Source: Ruania zhangjianzhongii | GTDB lineage: Bacteria > Actinomycetota > Actinomycetes > Actinomycetales > Beutenbergiaceae | Length of the DNA: 64,000 nucleotides | Direction: 5' to 3' | NCBI RefSeq assembly: GCF_008000995.1 | Contig: NZ_CP042828.1 | Span: 1,674,001-1,738,000 of the forward strand | Shown: one piece after another, positions 17,212 to 26,206 of the stretch | How the letters are laid out: each line of letters starts with the position of its first letter | How positions within the stretch are numbered: position 1 is the first letter of the stretch | Notes under the pieces: generated by a model | What the model was told of the DNA's origin: nothing | Seen by the model: the letters and a program-made list of their open reading frames with translations, nothing else | Database searches by the model: none | Position numbers and translations under genes: made by a program

Positions 17212-17259
17212 CCTGGTCTCCTTCGTTGGTTACTGAGGCGTATGAGTGCTCGTGAGCGC

Positions 17260-18057
17260 TCAGTGCGTGAGGATCTTGCCGAGGAAGTCCTGCGCCCGGT
17301 GGCTCTGCGGGTGGTCGAAGAACGTGTCCGGCTCGGCTTCCTCCACGATCTGCCCGTCGGACATGAACACCACCCGGTCCGCAGCCTTGCGGGCGAAACC
17401 CATCTCGTGGGTGACCACCACCATGGTCATGCCCTCCTTCGCCAGGCCCACCATCACGTCGAGCACTTCCTGGACCATCTCCGGGTCCAGCGCCGACGTG
17501 GGTTCGTCGAAGAGCAGCACCTTCGGCTTCATCGCCAGCGCGCGGGCGATCGCTACCCGCTGCTGCTGGCCGCCGGAGAGCTGCGCGGGCAGCTTCTCCG
17601 CCTGGTTCGCCACCCCCACGCGCTCCAGCAGCTCCATCGCCTGCTTCTTTGCCTCGGCGGTCTTGACCCGCTTCACCTTGATCGGGCCGAGGGTGACGTT
17701 CTCCAGGATCGTCTTGTGTGCGAACAGGTTGAAGGACTGGAACACCATTCCCACGTCTGCTCGCAGCCGGGCCAGCGCCTTGCCCTCGGCAGGCAGCGGC
17801 TGGCCGTCCAGAGTGATGGAGCCGTCATCGATCGGCTCCAGCCGGTTGATCGCGCGGCAGAGCGTCGACTTGCCCGAGCCCGAGGGGCCGATCACCACCA
17901 CCACCTCGCCGCGGTGCACGGTGAGGTTGATGTCCTGGAGCACGTGCAGCTCACCGAAGTGCTTGTTCACGTTGCTCAGCACCACCAGCGGTTCGTCGGT
18001 GGGCTTCGGAATGCCCCCGCCGTCGTCGCTGACAGGCTTGGCTGTGCTGTCGGTCAT
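17260..18057 (-). CDS. gluA: Glutamate-type ABC transporter ATP-binding protein GluA
   Basis: A 265-residue polar amino-acid ABC ATPase (HisP/GlnQ type): Walker [11 protein letters not shown]-loop VFQSFNLF, signature [16 protein letters not shown] and Walker [15 protein letters not shown]. First gene of a four-gene minus-strand operon in the gluA-gluB-gluC-gluD order known from corynebacteria. The ATG at 18057 is 6 bases from a TAGGTT -10, so the operon mRNA is probably leaderless. Confidence 0.95.
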   Translation of the reverse strand: MTDSTAKPVSDDGGGIPKPTDEPLVVLSNVNKHFGELHVLQDINLTVHRGEVVVVIGPSGSGKSTLCRAINRLEPIDDGSITLDGQPLPAEGKALARLRADVGMVFQSFNLFAHKTILENVTLGPIKVKRVKTAEAKKQAMELLERVGVANQAEKLPAQLSGGQQQRVAIARALAMKPKVLLFDEPTSALDPEMVQEVLDVMVGLAKEGMTMVVVTHEMGFARKAADRVVFMSDGQIVEEAEPDTFFDHPQSHRAQDFLGKILTH

Positions 18058-18063
18058 AGAGGC

Positions 18064-18069
18064 AACCTA
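18064..18069 (-). promoter_or_regulatory. -10 element of the glu operon
   Basis: On the minus strand TAGGTT ends 6 bases before the gluA ATG, implying a leaderless transcript. The 124-bp gap is shared with divergent miaB. Confidence 0.6.
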
Positions 18070-18167
18070 ACGCCTCACGCGCGTTTCGGCGAAGAAGTTG
18101 CGGTAACAGTGCGGATACGATCGATTTCCGCCGGGGTGGGCCCGGCCAAGGGGTGCGGATCAGAACG

Positions 18168-18173
18168 TAGAAT
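18168..18173 (+). promoter_or_regulatory. -10 element of miaB
   Basis: TAGAAT lies 8 bases before the miaB ATG at 18182, consistent with a leaderless message. Confidence 0.6.
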
Positions 18174-18181
18174 CTTCTGCC

Positions 18182-19711
18182 ATGACCGACCACTCGCGTA
18201 CGTACCTGGTGCGCACTCTGGGCTGCCAGATGAACGTGCACGACTCCGAGCGCATGTCCGGCCTGCTCGAGGATGCCGGCTACACCCCGGCGGCCACTCA
18301 TGATGCCCGTTCATTGCTCGCTCAGGCCGAGGGCGCGGACGTGGTGGTGATCAACACCTGCGCGGTGCGGGAGAACGCCTCCGACAAGCTCTACGGCAAC
18401 CTCGGTCAGCTCGCCGGGCTGAAGAAGACCCACCCGGGCCTGCAGATCGCCGTCGGCGGGTGCCTGGCCCAGCAGGACCGGTCCGGCATCGTCGAGCGCG
18501 CCCCCTGGGTGGACGTGGTGTTCGGCACCCACAACATCGATGTGCTCCCGGCACTGCTGGAGCGCGCTCGGCACAACAACCAGGCCGAGGTGGAGATCGA
18601 GGAAGCACTCAAGGTCTTTCCGTCCACTCTGCCCACCAAGCGGGAGAGCGCCTACGCCGGCTGGGTATCCATCTCGGTGGGCTGCAACAACACCTGCACG
18701 TTCTGCATCGTGCCGCATCTGCGGGGCAAGGAACGTGACCGCAGACCGGGTGACGTGCTCGCGGAGGTGCAAGCCGTCGTCGCGCAGGGGGCGATCGAGG
18801 TGACCCTGCTCGGGCAGAACGTGAACTCCTACGGCGTGGGCTTCGGCGACCGCGGCGCGTTCGCGAAGCTGCTCCGCGCCTGCGGTCAGATCGAGCACCT
18901 GGAGCGGGTTCGGTTCACCTCCCCGCACCCGGCCGCCTTCACCGACGACGTGATCGAGGCGATGGCCGCCACGCCCAACGTGATGCCGCAGCTGCACATG
19001 CCGCTGCAGTCCGGGTCGGACGCGATCCTGCGCGCGATGCGCCGCTCCTACCGCAGCGCCAAGTTCCTCGGCATCCTGGACCGGGTACGCGAGGCGATCC
19101 CGGATGCGGCGATCACCACTGACATCATCGTCGGCTTCCCCGGGGAGACCGAGGAGGACTTCCAGGCAACCCTGGACGTCGTCGAGGCGTCCCGGTTCTC
19201 CAGTGCGTTCACCTTCCAGTACTCCCCGCGCCCGGGCACCCCGGCCGCCGACCTGCCCGATCAGGTGCCGGCCGAGGTGGTCACCGAGCGCTACCAACGG
19301 CTGATGGCCCTGCAGGACCGGATCTCGGCGGAGGAGAACGCCGCCCAGGTGGGCCGCCAGGTGGACGTGCTGGTGGCCGAGACCGAGGGGCGTAAGGACA
19401 CCGCCACCCACCGCATCTCTGGCCGGGCTGCCGACAACCGGCTGGTCCACCTGGCCCTCCCGGAAGGGCTCGCTGAGGCCGACACCCCGCGCCCGGGGGA
19501 CATGGTCACCGTCACGGTCACCGGTTCTGCTCCCTACCACCTGATCGCCGACTCCGCGCGTACGGGCGGCCAGTTCACCCTGCGCCGCACCCGGGCCGGC
19601 GATGCCTGGGCAGCCCGGGGCACGGCCTCGCACACCCACCCGACCGGGCCGGCCGAAGGCCCGGTGACCCTGGGCATGCCGGCGCTGCGAGTCGCCGCGC
19701 CGGGAGCTTGA
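18182..19711 (+). CDS. miaB: tRNA-2-methylthio-N6-dimethylallyladenosine synthase MiaB
   Basis: A 509-residue methylthiotransferase that adds the 2-methylthio group to i6A37 of tRNAs, acting after MiaA. The N-terminal domain carries the auxiliary cluster cysteines Cys15, Cys60 and Cys94. The radical SAM CxxxCxxC is Cys168, Cys172 and Cys175 (GCNNTCTFC). A TRAM domain follows at about 385-455. The C-terminal ~50 residues are poorly conserved and Pro/Thr-rich. miaA lies 2.3 kb downstream on the same strand. Confidence 0.97.
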   Translation: MTDHSRTYLVRTLGCQMNVHDSERMSGLLEDAGYTPAATHDARSLLAQAEGADVVVINTCAVRENASDKLYGNLGQLAGLKKTHPGLQIAVGGCLAQQDRSGIVERAPWVDVVFGTHNIDVLPALLERARHNNQAEVEIEEALKVFPSTLPTKRESAYAGWVSISVGCNNTCTFCIVPHLRGKERDRRPGDVLAEVQAVVAQGAIEVTLLGQNVNSYGVGFGDRGAFAKLLRACGQIEHLERVRFTSPHPAAFTDDVIEAMAATPNVMPQLHMPLQSGSDAILRAMRRSYRSAKFLGILDRVREAIPDAAITTDIIVGFPGETEEDFQATLDVVEASRFSSAFTFQYSPRPGTPAADLPDQVPAEVVTERYQRLMALQDRISAEENAAQVGRQVDVLVAETEGRKDTATHRISGRAADNRLVHLALPEGLAEADTPRPGDMVTVTVTGSAPYHLIADSARTGGQFTLRRTRAGDAWAARGTASHTHPTGPAEGPVTLGMPALRVAAPGA

Positions 19712-19718
19712 GCCCGCC

Positions 19719-20555
19719 GTGAGCTCCCGCGGGATACCCGTACGCGGACCGCTGCCATCCTCCGGGCGTCGCCAGGGGGTGCGGCTCCTCCGGTTCGCGG
19801 TCGACGACGGCGCAGCCGCCGTGGTCCGACACGTCTGGGTGCCGCTGTGGTCTCTACCCCCAGGTGAGCAGGTGGTCCAGGAGACGTTGCAGTACCCAGG
19901 CGGGAACGTCGTCGTGATGGCCGACGAGGCCGGCTTCTACGGTGTGGACGCCGGTCTGGGCACCCGGACCCTGGCTGGCACCGGCTGGGGCGTGGGGGTG
20001 CTGCTGCGACCAGCCGCGGCCGCCCTGCTGCTCGCCGGTGAACCGGCGCGTGCGGTGCGGCCGGGACCGGGGCGGATGGACGTCGGCCCTGCGATCGGAG
20101 CCGAGCGCACCGATCTGGGTGAGGACTTCGCCACGGTGTGTACGCAGATCCGCGAGCTGATGCCCACCGATCCGCAGACCGCCGGCCGGGCGCTCACCGA
20201 CTGGGTGCGGACGCGGTGCGGGCCGGTCGACCCGGAGGGTGAGCTCGCGAATGCGGCCGCGGACCTGGCCGAGAGCGCAGCGGCGGACACCGTCGCGGAG
20301 CTGGCCGAACGGGTCGGGGTGGGCGAGCGGCAGCTGCAACGGATCTGTCGGCGGCGGATCGGGCTCAGCCCGAAGTGGCTGCTGCAGCGCCGCCGACTGC
20401 AGCAGGCCGCCGCGCAGCTGGGGGAGGAGGACGCGCCCGCGCTGGGCGATCTAGCCGCCGAGCTCGGCTACACCGACCAGGCACACTTCACCCGAGACTT
20501 CACCACTGTGGTCGGCCGTCCACCGGGCCGGTTCCGCCGGGAACAGCGCAGCTGA
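19719..20555 (+). CDS. AraC-family transcriptional regulator
   Basis: A 278-residue protein with a C-terminal AraC helix-turn-helix pair: VAELAERVGVGERQLQRICR then DLAAELGYTDQAHFTRDFTT and VVGRPPGRFRR. The N-terminal ~150 residues resemble the ligand-binding half seen in AraC proteins with a DUF6597-type sensor. It starts at GTG 19719, 7 bases after miaB. A VOC protein gene follows about 100 bases downstream and may be its target, which is inference. Its stop codon is duplicated by an 11-bp tandem repeat. Confidence 0.88.
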   Translation: MSSRGIPVRGPLPSSGRRQGVRLLRFAVDDGAAAVVRHVWVPLWSLPPGEQVVQETLQYPGGNVVVMADEAGFYGVDAGLGTRTLAGTGWGVGVLLRPAAAALLLAGEPARAVRPGPGRMDVGPAIGAERTDLGEDFATVCTQIRELMPTDPQTAGRALTDWVRTRCGPVDPEGELANAAADLAESAAADTVAELAERVGVGERQLQRICRRRIGLSPKWLLQRRRLQQAAAQLGEEDAPALGDLAAELGYTDQAHFTRDFTTVVGRPPGRFRREQRS

Positions 20556-20571
20556 GCCACAGCTGAGCCAC
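20550..20571. repeat. Tandem direct repeat, 11 bp x 2, over the AraC-type stop codon
   Basis: AGCTGAGCCAC occurs at 20550-20560 and again at 20561-20571. The first copy contains the TGA stop (20553-20555) of the regulator gene, so the duplication repeats the stop. Confidence 0.75.
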
Positions 20572-20656
20572 CGTGTGCACGGACTCCGGTTGAGGTACCT
20601 GCACGATGTCGGAAATCGACAAGATCTCCCACCCGGCCGGCGGGCAGGATCGAAGC

Positions 20657-21154
20657 ATGACGAACGACACCACTGCTGCAACCGCTACCGTCCGCCCGAT
20701 CCCCGCCGGCTACACCTCGCTGACCCCGTTCCTGGTGGTCACGGACGGCGCCGCCGCGATCGACTTTTACACCTCCGTGTTCGGCGCCCGGCTGACCAAT
20801 CGCACCGACGCCCCGGATGGTTCGGTGGCGCACGCCGAGCTCGACTTCGGCAACGGCCGACTCCAGCTCGGTGACGCGAACCCGGCCTTCGGCCTGACGG
20901 CACCGGCGGACGAGGCCGACGCGGTCACGCACTCGATCTGTCTCTATTGCGAGGACGTCGACGACGTGGTGGCCCGCGCCCGGGCCGCCGGTGCCACGGT
21001 CCGCGAGGAGGTCTCCACGTTCGTCACCGGTGACCGGTTCGGCTCCATCCTGGACCCGTTCGGGCAGCGCTGGGCGATCATGACCCGGGTGGAGGACGTC
21101 TCCGAGGAGGAGGCGCAGCGGCGCGTGGATGCGTGGATGGCCGAGCAGGGCTGA
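20657..21154 (+). CDS. VOC-family (glyoxalase/bleomycin-resistance fold) protein
   Basis: A 165-residue vicinal-oxygen-chelate fold protein of the PhnB-like group: YTSLTPFLVVTDGAAAIDFY, then FGARL, and a C-terminal DRFGSILDPFGQRWAI. The enzymatic activity cannot be assigned. ATG 20657 gives the usual family N-terminus and has GGCAGGA upstream; an in-frame ATG at 20606 is an alternative with GAGG 10 bases before it. It follows an AraC-type regulator. Confidence 0.87.
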   Translation: MTNDTTAATATVRPIPAGYTSLTPFLVVTDGAAAIDFYTSVFGARLTNRTDAPDGSVAHAELDFGNGRLQLGDANPAFGLTAPADEADAVTHSICLYCEDVDDVVARARAAGATVREEVSTFVTGDRFGSILDPFGQRWAIMTRVEDVSEEEAQRRVDAWMAEQG

Positions 21155-21179
21155 GGCCCCGCCAGGTGCTCCGCGGGCG

Positions 21180-21548
21180 TCAGTCGCTCGTCCGGAGCTG
21201 GATGACCATCTCCGACTCGCCCCATGCGCGATCGGCGGTGAGTACGGGGACGTCCAGCCGACGACCGAGTGCGAGGCAGAGCCGGTCACCGAGCGAGAGA
21301 CCGTTGCCGCGCTGCCACAACGCTGCTGCCTGTTCGCTGTCAGCCGGGCTGACTGCCTCGAGCCGGACTCCATAGCTGAGCAGCAGGCTGCGGGCGATCG
21401 CCGTGTCGGCGTTGCCGGCGCGCAGCTTCTGGAGCACTTCGGCCCAGTTGGCTGCACCGATGATCCCCTCGGGCAGCGCTCGTTCCACCTGGTCAGCTCC
21501 TCGCTCGCCCTGGAGGAAGGCAAGGACCGCGGAGGCGTCGAGGACCAT
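21180..21548 (-). CDS. PIN-domain toxin (VapC-like ribonuclease)
   Basis: A 122-residue PIN-domain protein, normally a Mg2+-dependent RNase acting as a toxin. The acidic residues expected in the active site are present: Asp4 (VLDASAVLA), Glu37, Asp88 (LSLGDRLCL) and Asp106 (LTADRAW). The start overlaps the antitoxin stop in GTGATGG, so either the GTG at 21551 or the ATG at 21548 can be used. The tight overlap downstream of an AbrB-type gene supports a VapBC-type module. Its RNA target is unknown. Confidence 0.9.
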   Translation of the reverse strand: MVLDASAVLAFLQGERGADQVERALPEGIIGAANWAEVLQKLRAGNADTAIARSLLLSYGVRLEAVSPADSEQAAALWQRGNGLSLGDRLCLALGRRLDVPVLTADRAWGESEMVIQLRTSD

Positions 21549-21793
21549 CACGCGGCGTCGTCGCGCTTTGCCTGTTCCCGGCGTTCGGTCAAGAGCTCAT
21601 CGACCAGGTTCGTGCCGGCCAACTGAGCGCGCAGGAGTGCCTTCGCCTGGTCTCTGGTCGCCAGGACCACACCGTGCGGAGTCTCGATGAAAAGCAGCGG
21701 TGTGCCTTGTTCCCAGTTCTGGCGCGTCCGAAGTCCGGCCGGCACCACTAAGCGTCCACGGTCGCCGAGCGGCGCACTGTATGTGGTATCCAT
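21548..21793 (-). CDS. AbrB/SpoVT-type antitoxin (VapB-like)
   Basis: An 81-residue protein with an N-terminal swapped-hairpin AbrB/MazE DNA-binding region, YSAPLGDRGRLVVPAGLR, and a charged C-terminus that would wrap the toxin. It probably represses its own promoter together with the PIN toxin. The ATG at 21793 is chosen because a TACGTT -10 ends 6 bases upstream. The longer frame to 21871 lacks support. Confidence 0.87.
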   Translation of the reverse strand: MDTTYSAPLGDRGRLVVPAGLRTRQNWEQGTPLLFIETPHGVVLATRDQAKALLRAQLAGTNLVDELLTERREQAKRDDAA

Positions 21794-21799
21794 CACCTC

Positions 21800-21805
21800 A
21801 ACGTA
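21800..21805 (-). promoter_or_regulatory. -10 element of the toxin-antitoxin operon
   Basis: On the minus strand TACGTT lies 6 bases before the antitoxin ATG, the same hexamer as in the DUF222-HNH promoter. It implies a leaderless mRNA. Confidence 0.6.
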
Positions 21806-21985
21806 CCATCCTGGCTGCGCCGGTGGGATAGCGGGGCATCGTCGACCCAGTTCCGTGGGTCGCCCACTCAACGGAGGCGACTTCCGGCATCCGAGGTGAG
21901 GTATATCCGGACTCCGATCCCGCAGGTTGCCTCCGTTGCGAGTGCCAGCGGGTCTGCGGACGGGTGGACCCAGCGACCGGGTAGG

Positions 21986-21991
21986 TACGCT
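21986..21991 (+). promoter_or_regulatory. -10 element of miaA-dapF
   Basis: TACGCT lies 8 bases before the miaA ATG (22000). Confidence 0.5.
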
Positions 21992-21999
21992 CGAGCATC

Positions 22000-22911
22000 A
22001 TGACCGCGACCCACCCCGCCCCGCCCGTGGTCGCGGTCGTCGGCCCCACGGCCACGGGCAAGTCCGACCTCGCCCTGGACCTGGCCGAGCACCTCGGCGC
22101 CGAGATCATCAACGCCGACGCGATGCAGCTCTACCGCGGGATGGACATCGGCGCCGCTAAGGTCCCCGTCGAGCAACGGCGCGGTATCGCGCACCACCAG
22201 CTCGACGTGCTGGAGGTGACCGAGGACGCCAGTGTGGCCGCCTTTCAGACCTACGCCCGCGCAGACGGGACCGCGATCCGGAACCGGGGTAACGCCGTCG
22301 TGATCGTGGGCGGCTCGGGACTGTACCTGCGCGCCCTGCTGGACCGGATCGACTTTCCCGGCACCGATCCGCAGGTGCGTGCCGCCTGGGAGGCGCGCGC
22401 CGCCGAGGATGGCCCCGGGGTGCTGCACGACGAGCTGGCCCGCCGCGATCCCGAGGCGGCGGCACGGATCGAGCGCGGCAACACCCGGCGGATCGTGCGC
22501 GCGCTGGAGGTCATCGAGCTCACCGGACGGCCGTTCTCGGCGAACTTGCCCGACCACACCTACGCCATCCCCGCCGTCCAGCTCGGCCTCGACCTGCCCG
22601 CCGCCGAGCTGGATGAGCGGATCAACGCCCGTGCCGAGCAGATGTTCACCGGCGGTCTGGTCGGTGAGACCGAACACCTGCTCACCCGTGGCCTGGAGCA
22701 GGGCCGGACCGCCGTGCGCGCCGTCGGCTACGCGCAGGCCCTCGCGCTGCTCCGCGGCGAGCTCAGCCAGGACGACGCCGTCGCCCAGACCGCGCTGGCC
22801 ACCCGGCAGCTCGCCCGCCGGCAGCGCAAGTGGTTCCGCCGCGATGAGCGGATCACCTGGCTCGAGCCCGGCGCGAAGCTGCTCGATCAGGCACGTAGGC
22901 TGACCGGGTGA
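22000..22911 (+). CDS. miaA: tRNA dimethylallyltransferase MiaA
   Basis: A 303-residue enzyme that transfers dimethylallyl to A37 of tRNAs reading UNN codons, providing the MiaB substrate. The P-loop GPTATGKS is at 15-22. The substrate segments INADAMQLYRGMDIGAAKVP and VGGSGLYLRALLD are intact, as is the C-terminal QLARRQRKWFRRD. Its TGA overlaps the GTG start of dapF. Confidence 0.97.
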   Translation: MTATHPAPPVVAVVGPTATGKSDLALDLAEHLGAEIINADAMQLYRGMDIGAAKVPVEQRRGIAHHQLDVLEVTEDASVAAFQTYARADGTAIRNRGNAVVIVGGSGLYLRALLDRIDFPGTDPQVRAAWEARAAEDGPGVLHDELARRDPEAAARIERGNTRRIVRALEVIELTGRPFSANLPDHTYAIPAVQLGLDLPAAELDERINARAEQMFTGGLVGETEHLLTRGLEQGRTAVRAVGYAQALALLRGELSQDDAVAQTALATRQLARRQRKWFRRDERITWLEPGAKLLDQARRLTG

Positions 22912-23801
22912 GACTCCCCACCGCCCTGCCCACGCTGACCAAGGGCCACGGCACCGGCAACGACTTCCTGCTCTACACCGACACCGATGGCACTGGTGAG
23001 CTGGCCCCCGAGACGGTCGCCGCGATCGCAGACCGGCACACCGGCTTCGGCGCCGACGGCGTGATCCGCGCCGTACCCGCCGAGCTCACCGATCCCCAGG
23101 CCGCCGAGCAGGGCGCGCAGTGGTTCATGGACTACCGCAACGGCGACGGGTCCGTCGCCGAGATGTGCGGTAACGGCATCCGGGTGTTCACCGCCTACCT
23201 GCGCCAGAGCGGCCTGCTCGACCTGGCCGACGGCGCCACCGCCCAGATCGGCACCCGCGCCGGCGTGCTCAGCGTGCGCCGCGAAGGCGAGGAGTACGCC
23301 GCGGACATGGGCACCTGGCGGGCCACCGGCGGGCCGGACGCGCTCGCGGCCGGCTTCGACGTGTCCGTGGTGACCGAAGGGCTCGACGAGCAGCGCCCTG
23401 GCCTCCGGCTGGAACTGCCCAACCCGCACACCGTCGTCGCCCTGCAGGACGAGGCGACCCTGCTCGACCTGAACCTGTCCGCTCCGCCCCGGGTGGACCC
23501 GCAGCCCGAGCACGGCACGAACGTGGAGTTCGTGGTCCCGCTCGGGGACGCCGAAGGGGACGTCCCCACCGGTGCGCTGCGGATGCGGGTGCACGAGCGC
23601 GGCGTCGGCGAGACCCTCTCCTGCGGCACCGGCGCCTGCGCCGCCGCCCTGGCGGTGCGCGCCTGGTTCGGCGAGGGCGCACCGGACCACTGGCAGGTCC
23701 AGGTGCCCGGCGGAACGTTGCGGGTCCGGGTGGACGGCGACCGGGTGGAGCTCGCCGGCCCGGCCGAGCTGGTCGGTGTGATCACTCCGCTGGGGCAGTG
23801 A
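22908..23801 (+). CDS. dapF: Diaminopimelate epimerase DapF
   Basis: A 297-residue PLP-independent epimerase converting LL- to meso-diaminopimelate for lysine synthesis. Both catalytic cysteines are present: Cys87 in MCGNGIR and Cys239 in SCGTGACA. The GTG start overlaps the miaA stop by 4 bases (GTGA). The 3' end overlaps the convergent methyltransferase gene by 20 bases. MurE in this window looks lysine-type, so DapF here may serve lysine production rather than direct wall incorporation. Confidence 0.96.
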   Translation: MRLPTALPTLTKGHGTGNDFLLYTDTDGTGELAPETVAAIADRHTGFGADGVIRAVPAELTDPQAAEQGAQWFMDYRNGDGSVAEMCGNGIRVFTAYLRQSGLLDLADGATAQIGTRAGVLSVRREGEEYAADMGTWRATGGPDALAAGFDVSVVTEGLDEQRPGLRLELPNPHTVVALQDEATLLDLNLSAPPRVDPQPEHGTNVEFVVPLGDAEGDVPTGALRMRVHERGVGETLSCGTGACAAALAVRAWFGEGAPDHWQVQVPGGTLRVRVDGDRVELAGPAELVGVITPLGQ

Positions 23802-24393
23802 CCACCAGGATCCGGTAGCCCTTCACGCTGGTGGTGCGTTCGGCCGGCAGCGCCAGCTCCGCAGTGATCCAGCGCTGCAGCGAGTCGGCACCGAGATTCT
23901 TCGCCACCACCAGCTGGGCGCTCGCCCCCGGCGCCAGCCGCGGCAACCAAGTGCGCAGCAGCTCGTGCAGTACCGCCTTGCCCACCCGGATCGGCGGGTT
24001 GGACCAGATCGCGTCCAGCACCAGGTCCGGCTCGGCGGCCAGCAGCGTCTCGGGGGTGAACGTCTCCACGTTGCGCAGCCCGAGGCGCTCGGCGTTCGCG
24101 GCAGTCAGCTCCAGCGCCCGGGTGTTCACATCCACGGCGAGCACCCGCACCTGTGGGCGGGCCATCGCTAGCGCCAGGCTGATCGGCCCCCAGCCGCAGC
24201 CCAGGTCCAGCACCGTGCCCGACGGCGGTGGGTCGCCGGCATGGCTCAGCAGCACCGTGGTGCCGGGGTCCAGGCGGGTAGCCGAGAAGACACCGGCGTC
24301 GGTGGTCACATCGACCTGCCTGCCGTGCAGGTTCACGGTCAGGGTGCGCGGAGCGCTCGCTGCTTCCGGCTCGTTGGTGAAGTAGTGACCCAC
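23782..24393 (-). CDS. Class I SAM-dependent methyltransferase (RsmC/RlmG-like)
   Basis: A 203-residue methyltransferase: SAM motif I VLDLGCGWGPISLALA, then an acidic VLAVDVN, and the catalytic NPPI motif (IWSNPPIRVGK) typical of the RsmC/RlmG N2-guanine rRNA methyltransferases. It has only the catalytic half of E. coli RsmC, the usual size for the actinobacterial homologues. GTG 24393 is favoured because TACGCT lies 8 bases upstream and the protein begins at VGHYFTN. The rRNA target is unproven. Confidence 0.88.
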   Translation of the reverse strand: MGHYFTNEPEAASAPRTLTVNLHGRQVDVTTDAGVFSATRLDPGTTVLLSHAGDPPPSGTVLDLGCGWGPISLALAMARPQVRVLAVDVNTRALELTAANAERLGLRNVETFTPETLLAAEPDLVLDAIWSNPPIRVGKAVLHELLRTWLPRLAPGASAQLVVAKNLGADSLQRWITAELALPAERTTSVKGYRILVVTAPAE

Positions 24394-24401
24394 AGGGCCC
24401 C

Positions 24402-24407
24402 AGCGTA
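24402..24407 (-). promoter_or_regulatory. -10 element of the methyltransferase gene
   Basis: Minus-strand TACGCT lies 8 bases before the GTG at 24393. The same hexamer precedes miaA. Confidence 0.5.
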
Positions 24408-24510
24408 GTGCCGCCCGGCGCCCCCGCCCTGAGCGAAATCCGTTGGCGGGCGGTGGTTCGGAGTGGGATCGTGGAAGAACACACTGACCGGCACTGCAGC
24501 AAAGGACACC

Positions 24511-26007
24511 ATGACCCGACCTACCCATCCGACTCCCGCCGAGCTGGACACCTCTACCGAGGCCCGCGCTCAGGACGTCGTGGACCGGATTCTGGCGAGG
24601 GCGGGCACAGCGATCCAGCAGGACTCCGACGAGCACACCGACTACGACGGCGACCAGCTCGACCTGGCCGAACGCGTGGCCCTGCAGCGTGTGGGCGGAC
24701 TGTCCACCGAGCTGGAGGACGTCAGCGAGGTCGAGTACCGGCAGCTGCGCCTCGAGCGGGTGGTGCTGGTCGGTCTGTGGACCCACGGCACCGCCGAGAT
24801 GGCTGAAGTCTCGCTCCGCGAGCTCGCCGCACTCGCCGAGACCGCCGGTTCCACTGTGCTCGACGGCATGCTGCAGCGGCGCTCCGCTCCCGATCCGGGC
24901 ACCTACCTGGGCTCCGGCAAGGCCGCCGAGCTGGCCGGCGTGGTCGCCGCGACCAACGCCGATACCGTGATCGTCGACTCCGAGCTCGCCCCGTCACAGC
25001 GGCGTGGGCTGGAGGACGTGATCAAGGTGAAGGTGATCGACCGCACCGCCCTGATCCTGGACATCTTTGCCCAGCACGCCAAGTCTCGCGAGGGCAAGGC
25101 GCAGGTGGAGCTGGCGCAGCTCGAGTACCTGTTGCCGCGCCTGCGTGGTTGGGGTGAGTCGATGTCCCGGCAGGCAGGTGGCCGGGTGGCCGGTGGTGCC
25201 GGCATCGGTTCCCGTGGACCCGGTGAGACCAAGATCGAGCTGGACCGGCGCCGGATCCGCACCCGGATGGCCAAGCTACGCCGGCAGATCGAGCAGATGG
25301 CCCCCGGCCGGGCCGCCCGCCGGCACTCCCGCAGTGCCGCCGAGGTCCCCTCGGTCGCGATCGCCGGCTACACCAACGCCGGCAAGTCCTCGCTGCTGAA
25401 CCGGCTCACCGACGCCGGCGTGCTGGTGCAGAACGCGCTGTTCGCCACCCTGGACCCGACAGTGCGCCGAGCGCAGACTCCGGACGGACGCGCCTACACC
25501 CTCGCCGACACGGTCGGCTTCGTGCGGAACCTGCCCACCCAGCTGGTGGAGGCGTTCCGCTCCACGCTGGAAGAGGTGGGGGCTTCCGATGTGATCGTGC
25601 ACGTGGTGGACGCCGCGCACCCCGACCCCGAGGGACAGATCGCCGCGGTCCGCGATGTGCTGCGGGATATCGAGGGGGCCCGGGACCTGCCCGAGCTGGT
25701 GGTGCTGAACAAGGCCGACCTGGCCGAACCGGAGACGATTGCCCGGCTGCGCACCCGCGAGCCGAACGCGATCGCGGTCTCCGCCCGCACCGGCGCCGGG
25801 ATCGAGGAGCTGCAGGCGGCGATCGCCGAGGCCCTACCGCGCCCGGCGGTGGAGGTGGACGTGGTGGTGCCCTACGACCGGGGCGACCTGGTGCACCGCG
25901 CACACGCCACAGGTGAAGTCATCTCCACCGAGCACCTGGAAGCCGGCACCCGCCTGGTCGCGCGGGTGGACGACGCGTTGGCTGCGGACCTGCGCAACGC
26001 CGGCTGA
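24511..26007 (+). CDS. hflX: GTPase HflX
   Basis: A 498-residue ribosome-associated GTPase that can split stalled or heat-damaged 70S ribosomes. The N-terminal HflX domain has the glycine-rich GGAGIGSRGPGETKIE segment that precedes the coiled region. The G domain has G1 GYTNAGKSSL near 288-297, G3 DTVGF and G4 NKAD. ATG 24511 follows AAAGGACACC, a good ribosome-binding site. An upstream in-frame ATG at 24463 lacks one. A weak hairpin lies just after the gene (26014-26033). Confidence 0.96.
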   Translation: MTRPTHPTPAELDTSTEARAQDVVDRILARAGTAIQQDSDEHTDYDGDQLDLAERVALQRVGGLSTELEDVSEVEYRQLRLERVVLVGLWTHGTAEMAEVSLRELAALAETAGSTVLDGMLQRRSAPDPGTYLGSGKAAELAGVVAATNADTVIVDSELAPSQRRGLEDVIKVKVIDRTALILDIFAQHAKSREGKAQVELAQLEYLLPRLRGWGESMSRQAGGRVAGGAGIGSRGPGETKIELDRRRIRTRMAKLRRQIEQMAPGRAARRHSRSAAEVPSVAIAGYTNAGKSSLLNRLTDAGVLVQNALFATLDPTVRRAQTPDGRAYTLADTVGFVRNLPTQLVEAFRSTLEEVGASDVIVHVVDAAHPDPEGQIAAVRDVLRDIEGARDLPELVVLNKADLAEPETIARLRTREPNAIAVSARTGAGIEELQAAIAEALPRPAVEVDVVVPYDRGDLVHRAHATGEVISTEHLEAGTRLVARVDDALAADLRNAG

Positions 26008-26194
26008 GCCGCCCGGCGCTGGCCCGGGCGCCGCACGGCCCGTTCGATACTTGCCGCACTTGGGCGATACCGCGGAGCACTACTCAGTGCGCCAACTAGC
26101 GACTGGATGGATTCACGCCCGGGGCTGGGCGCGGGTCAGGTCAGTGGGATGGTGCGGGCTGTGGACGCGGGGTCTCGCAGCCTCGCGGGCGCGA

Positions 26195-26200
26195 TACCGT
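26195..26200 (+). promoter_or_regulatory. -10 element of the DinG-type helicase gene
   Basis: TACCGT lies 6 bases before the GTG at 26207 that gives the expected N-terminus, suggesting a leaderless transcript. Confidence 0.55.
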
Positions 26201-26206
26201 CGGGGG

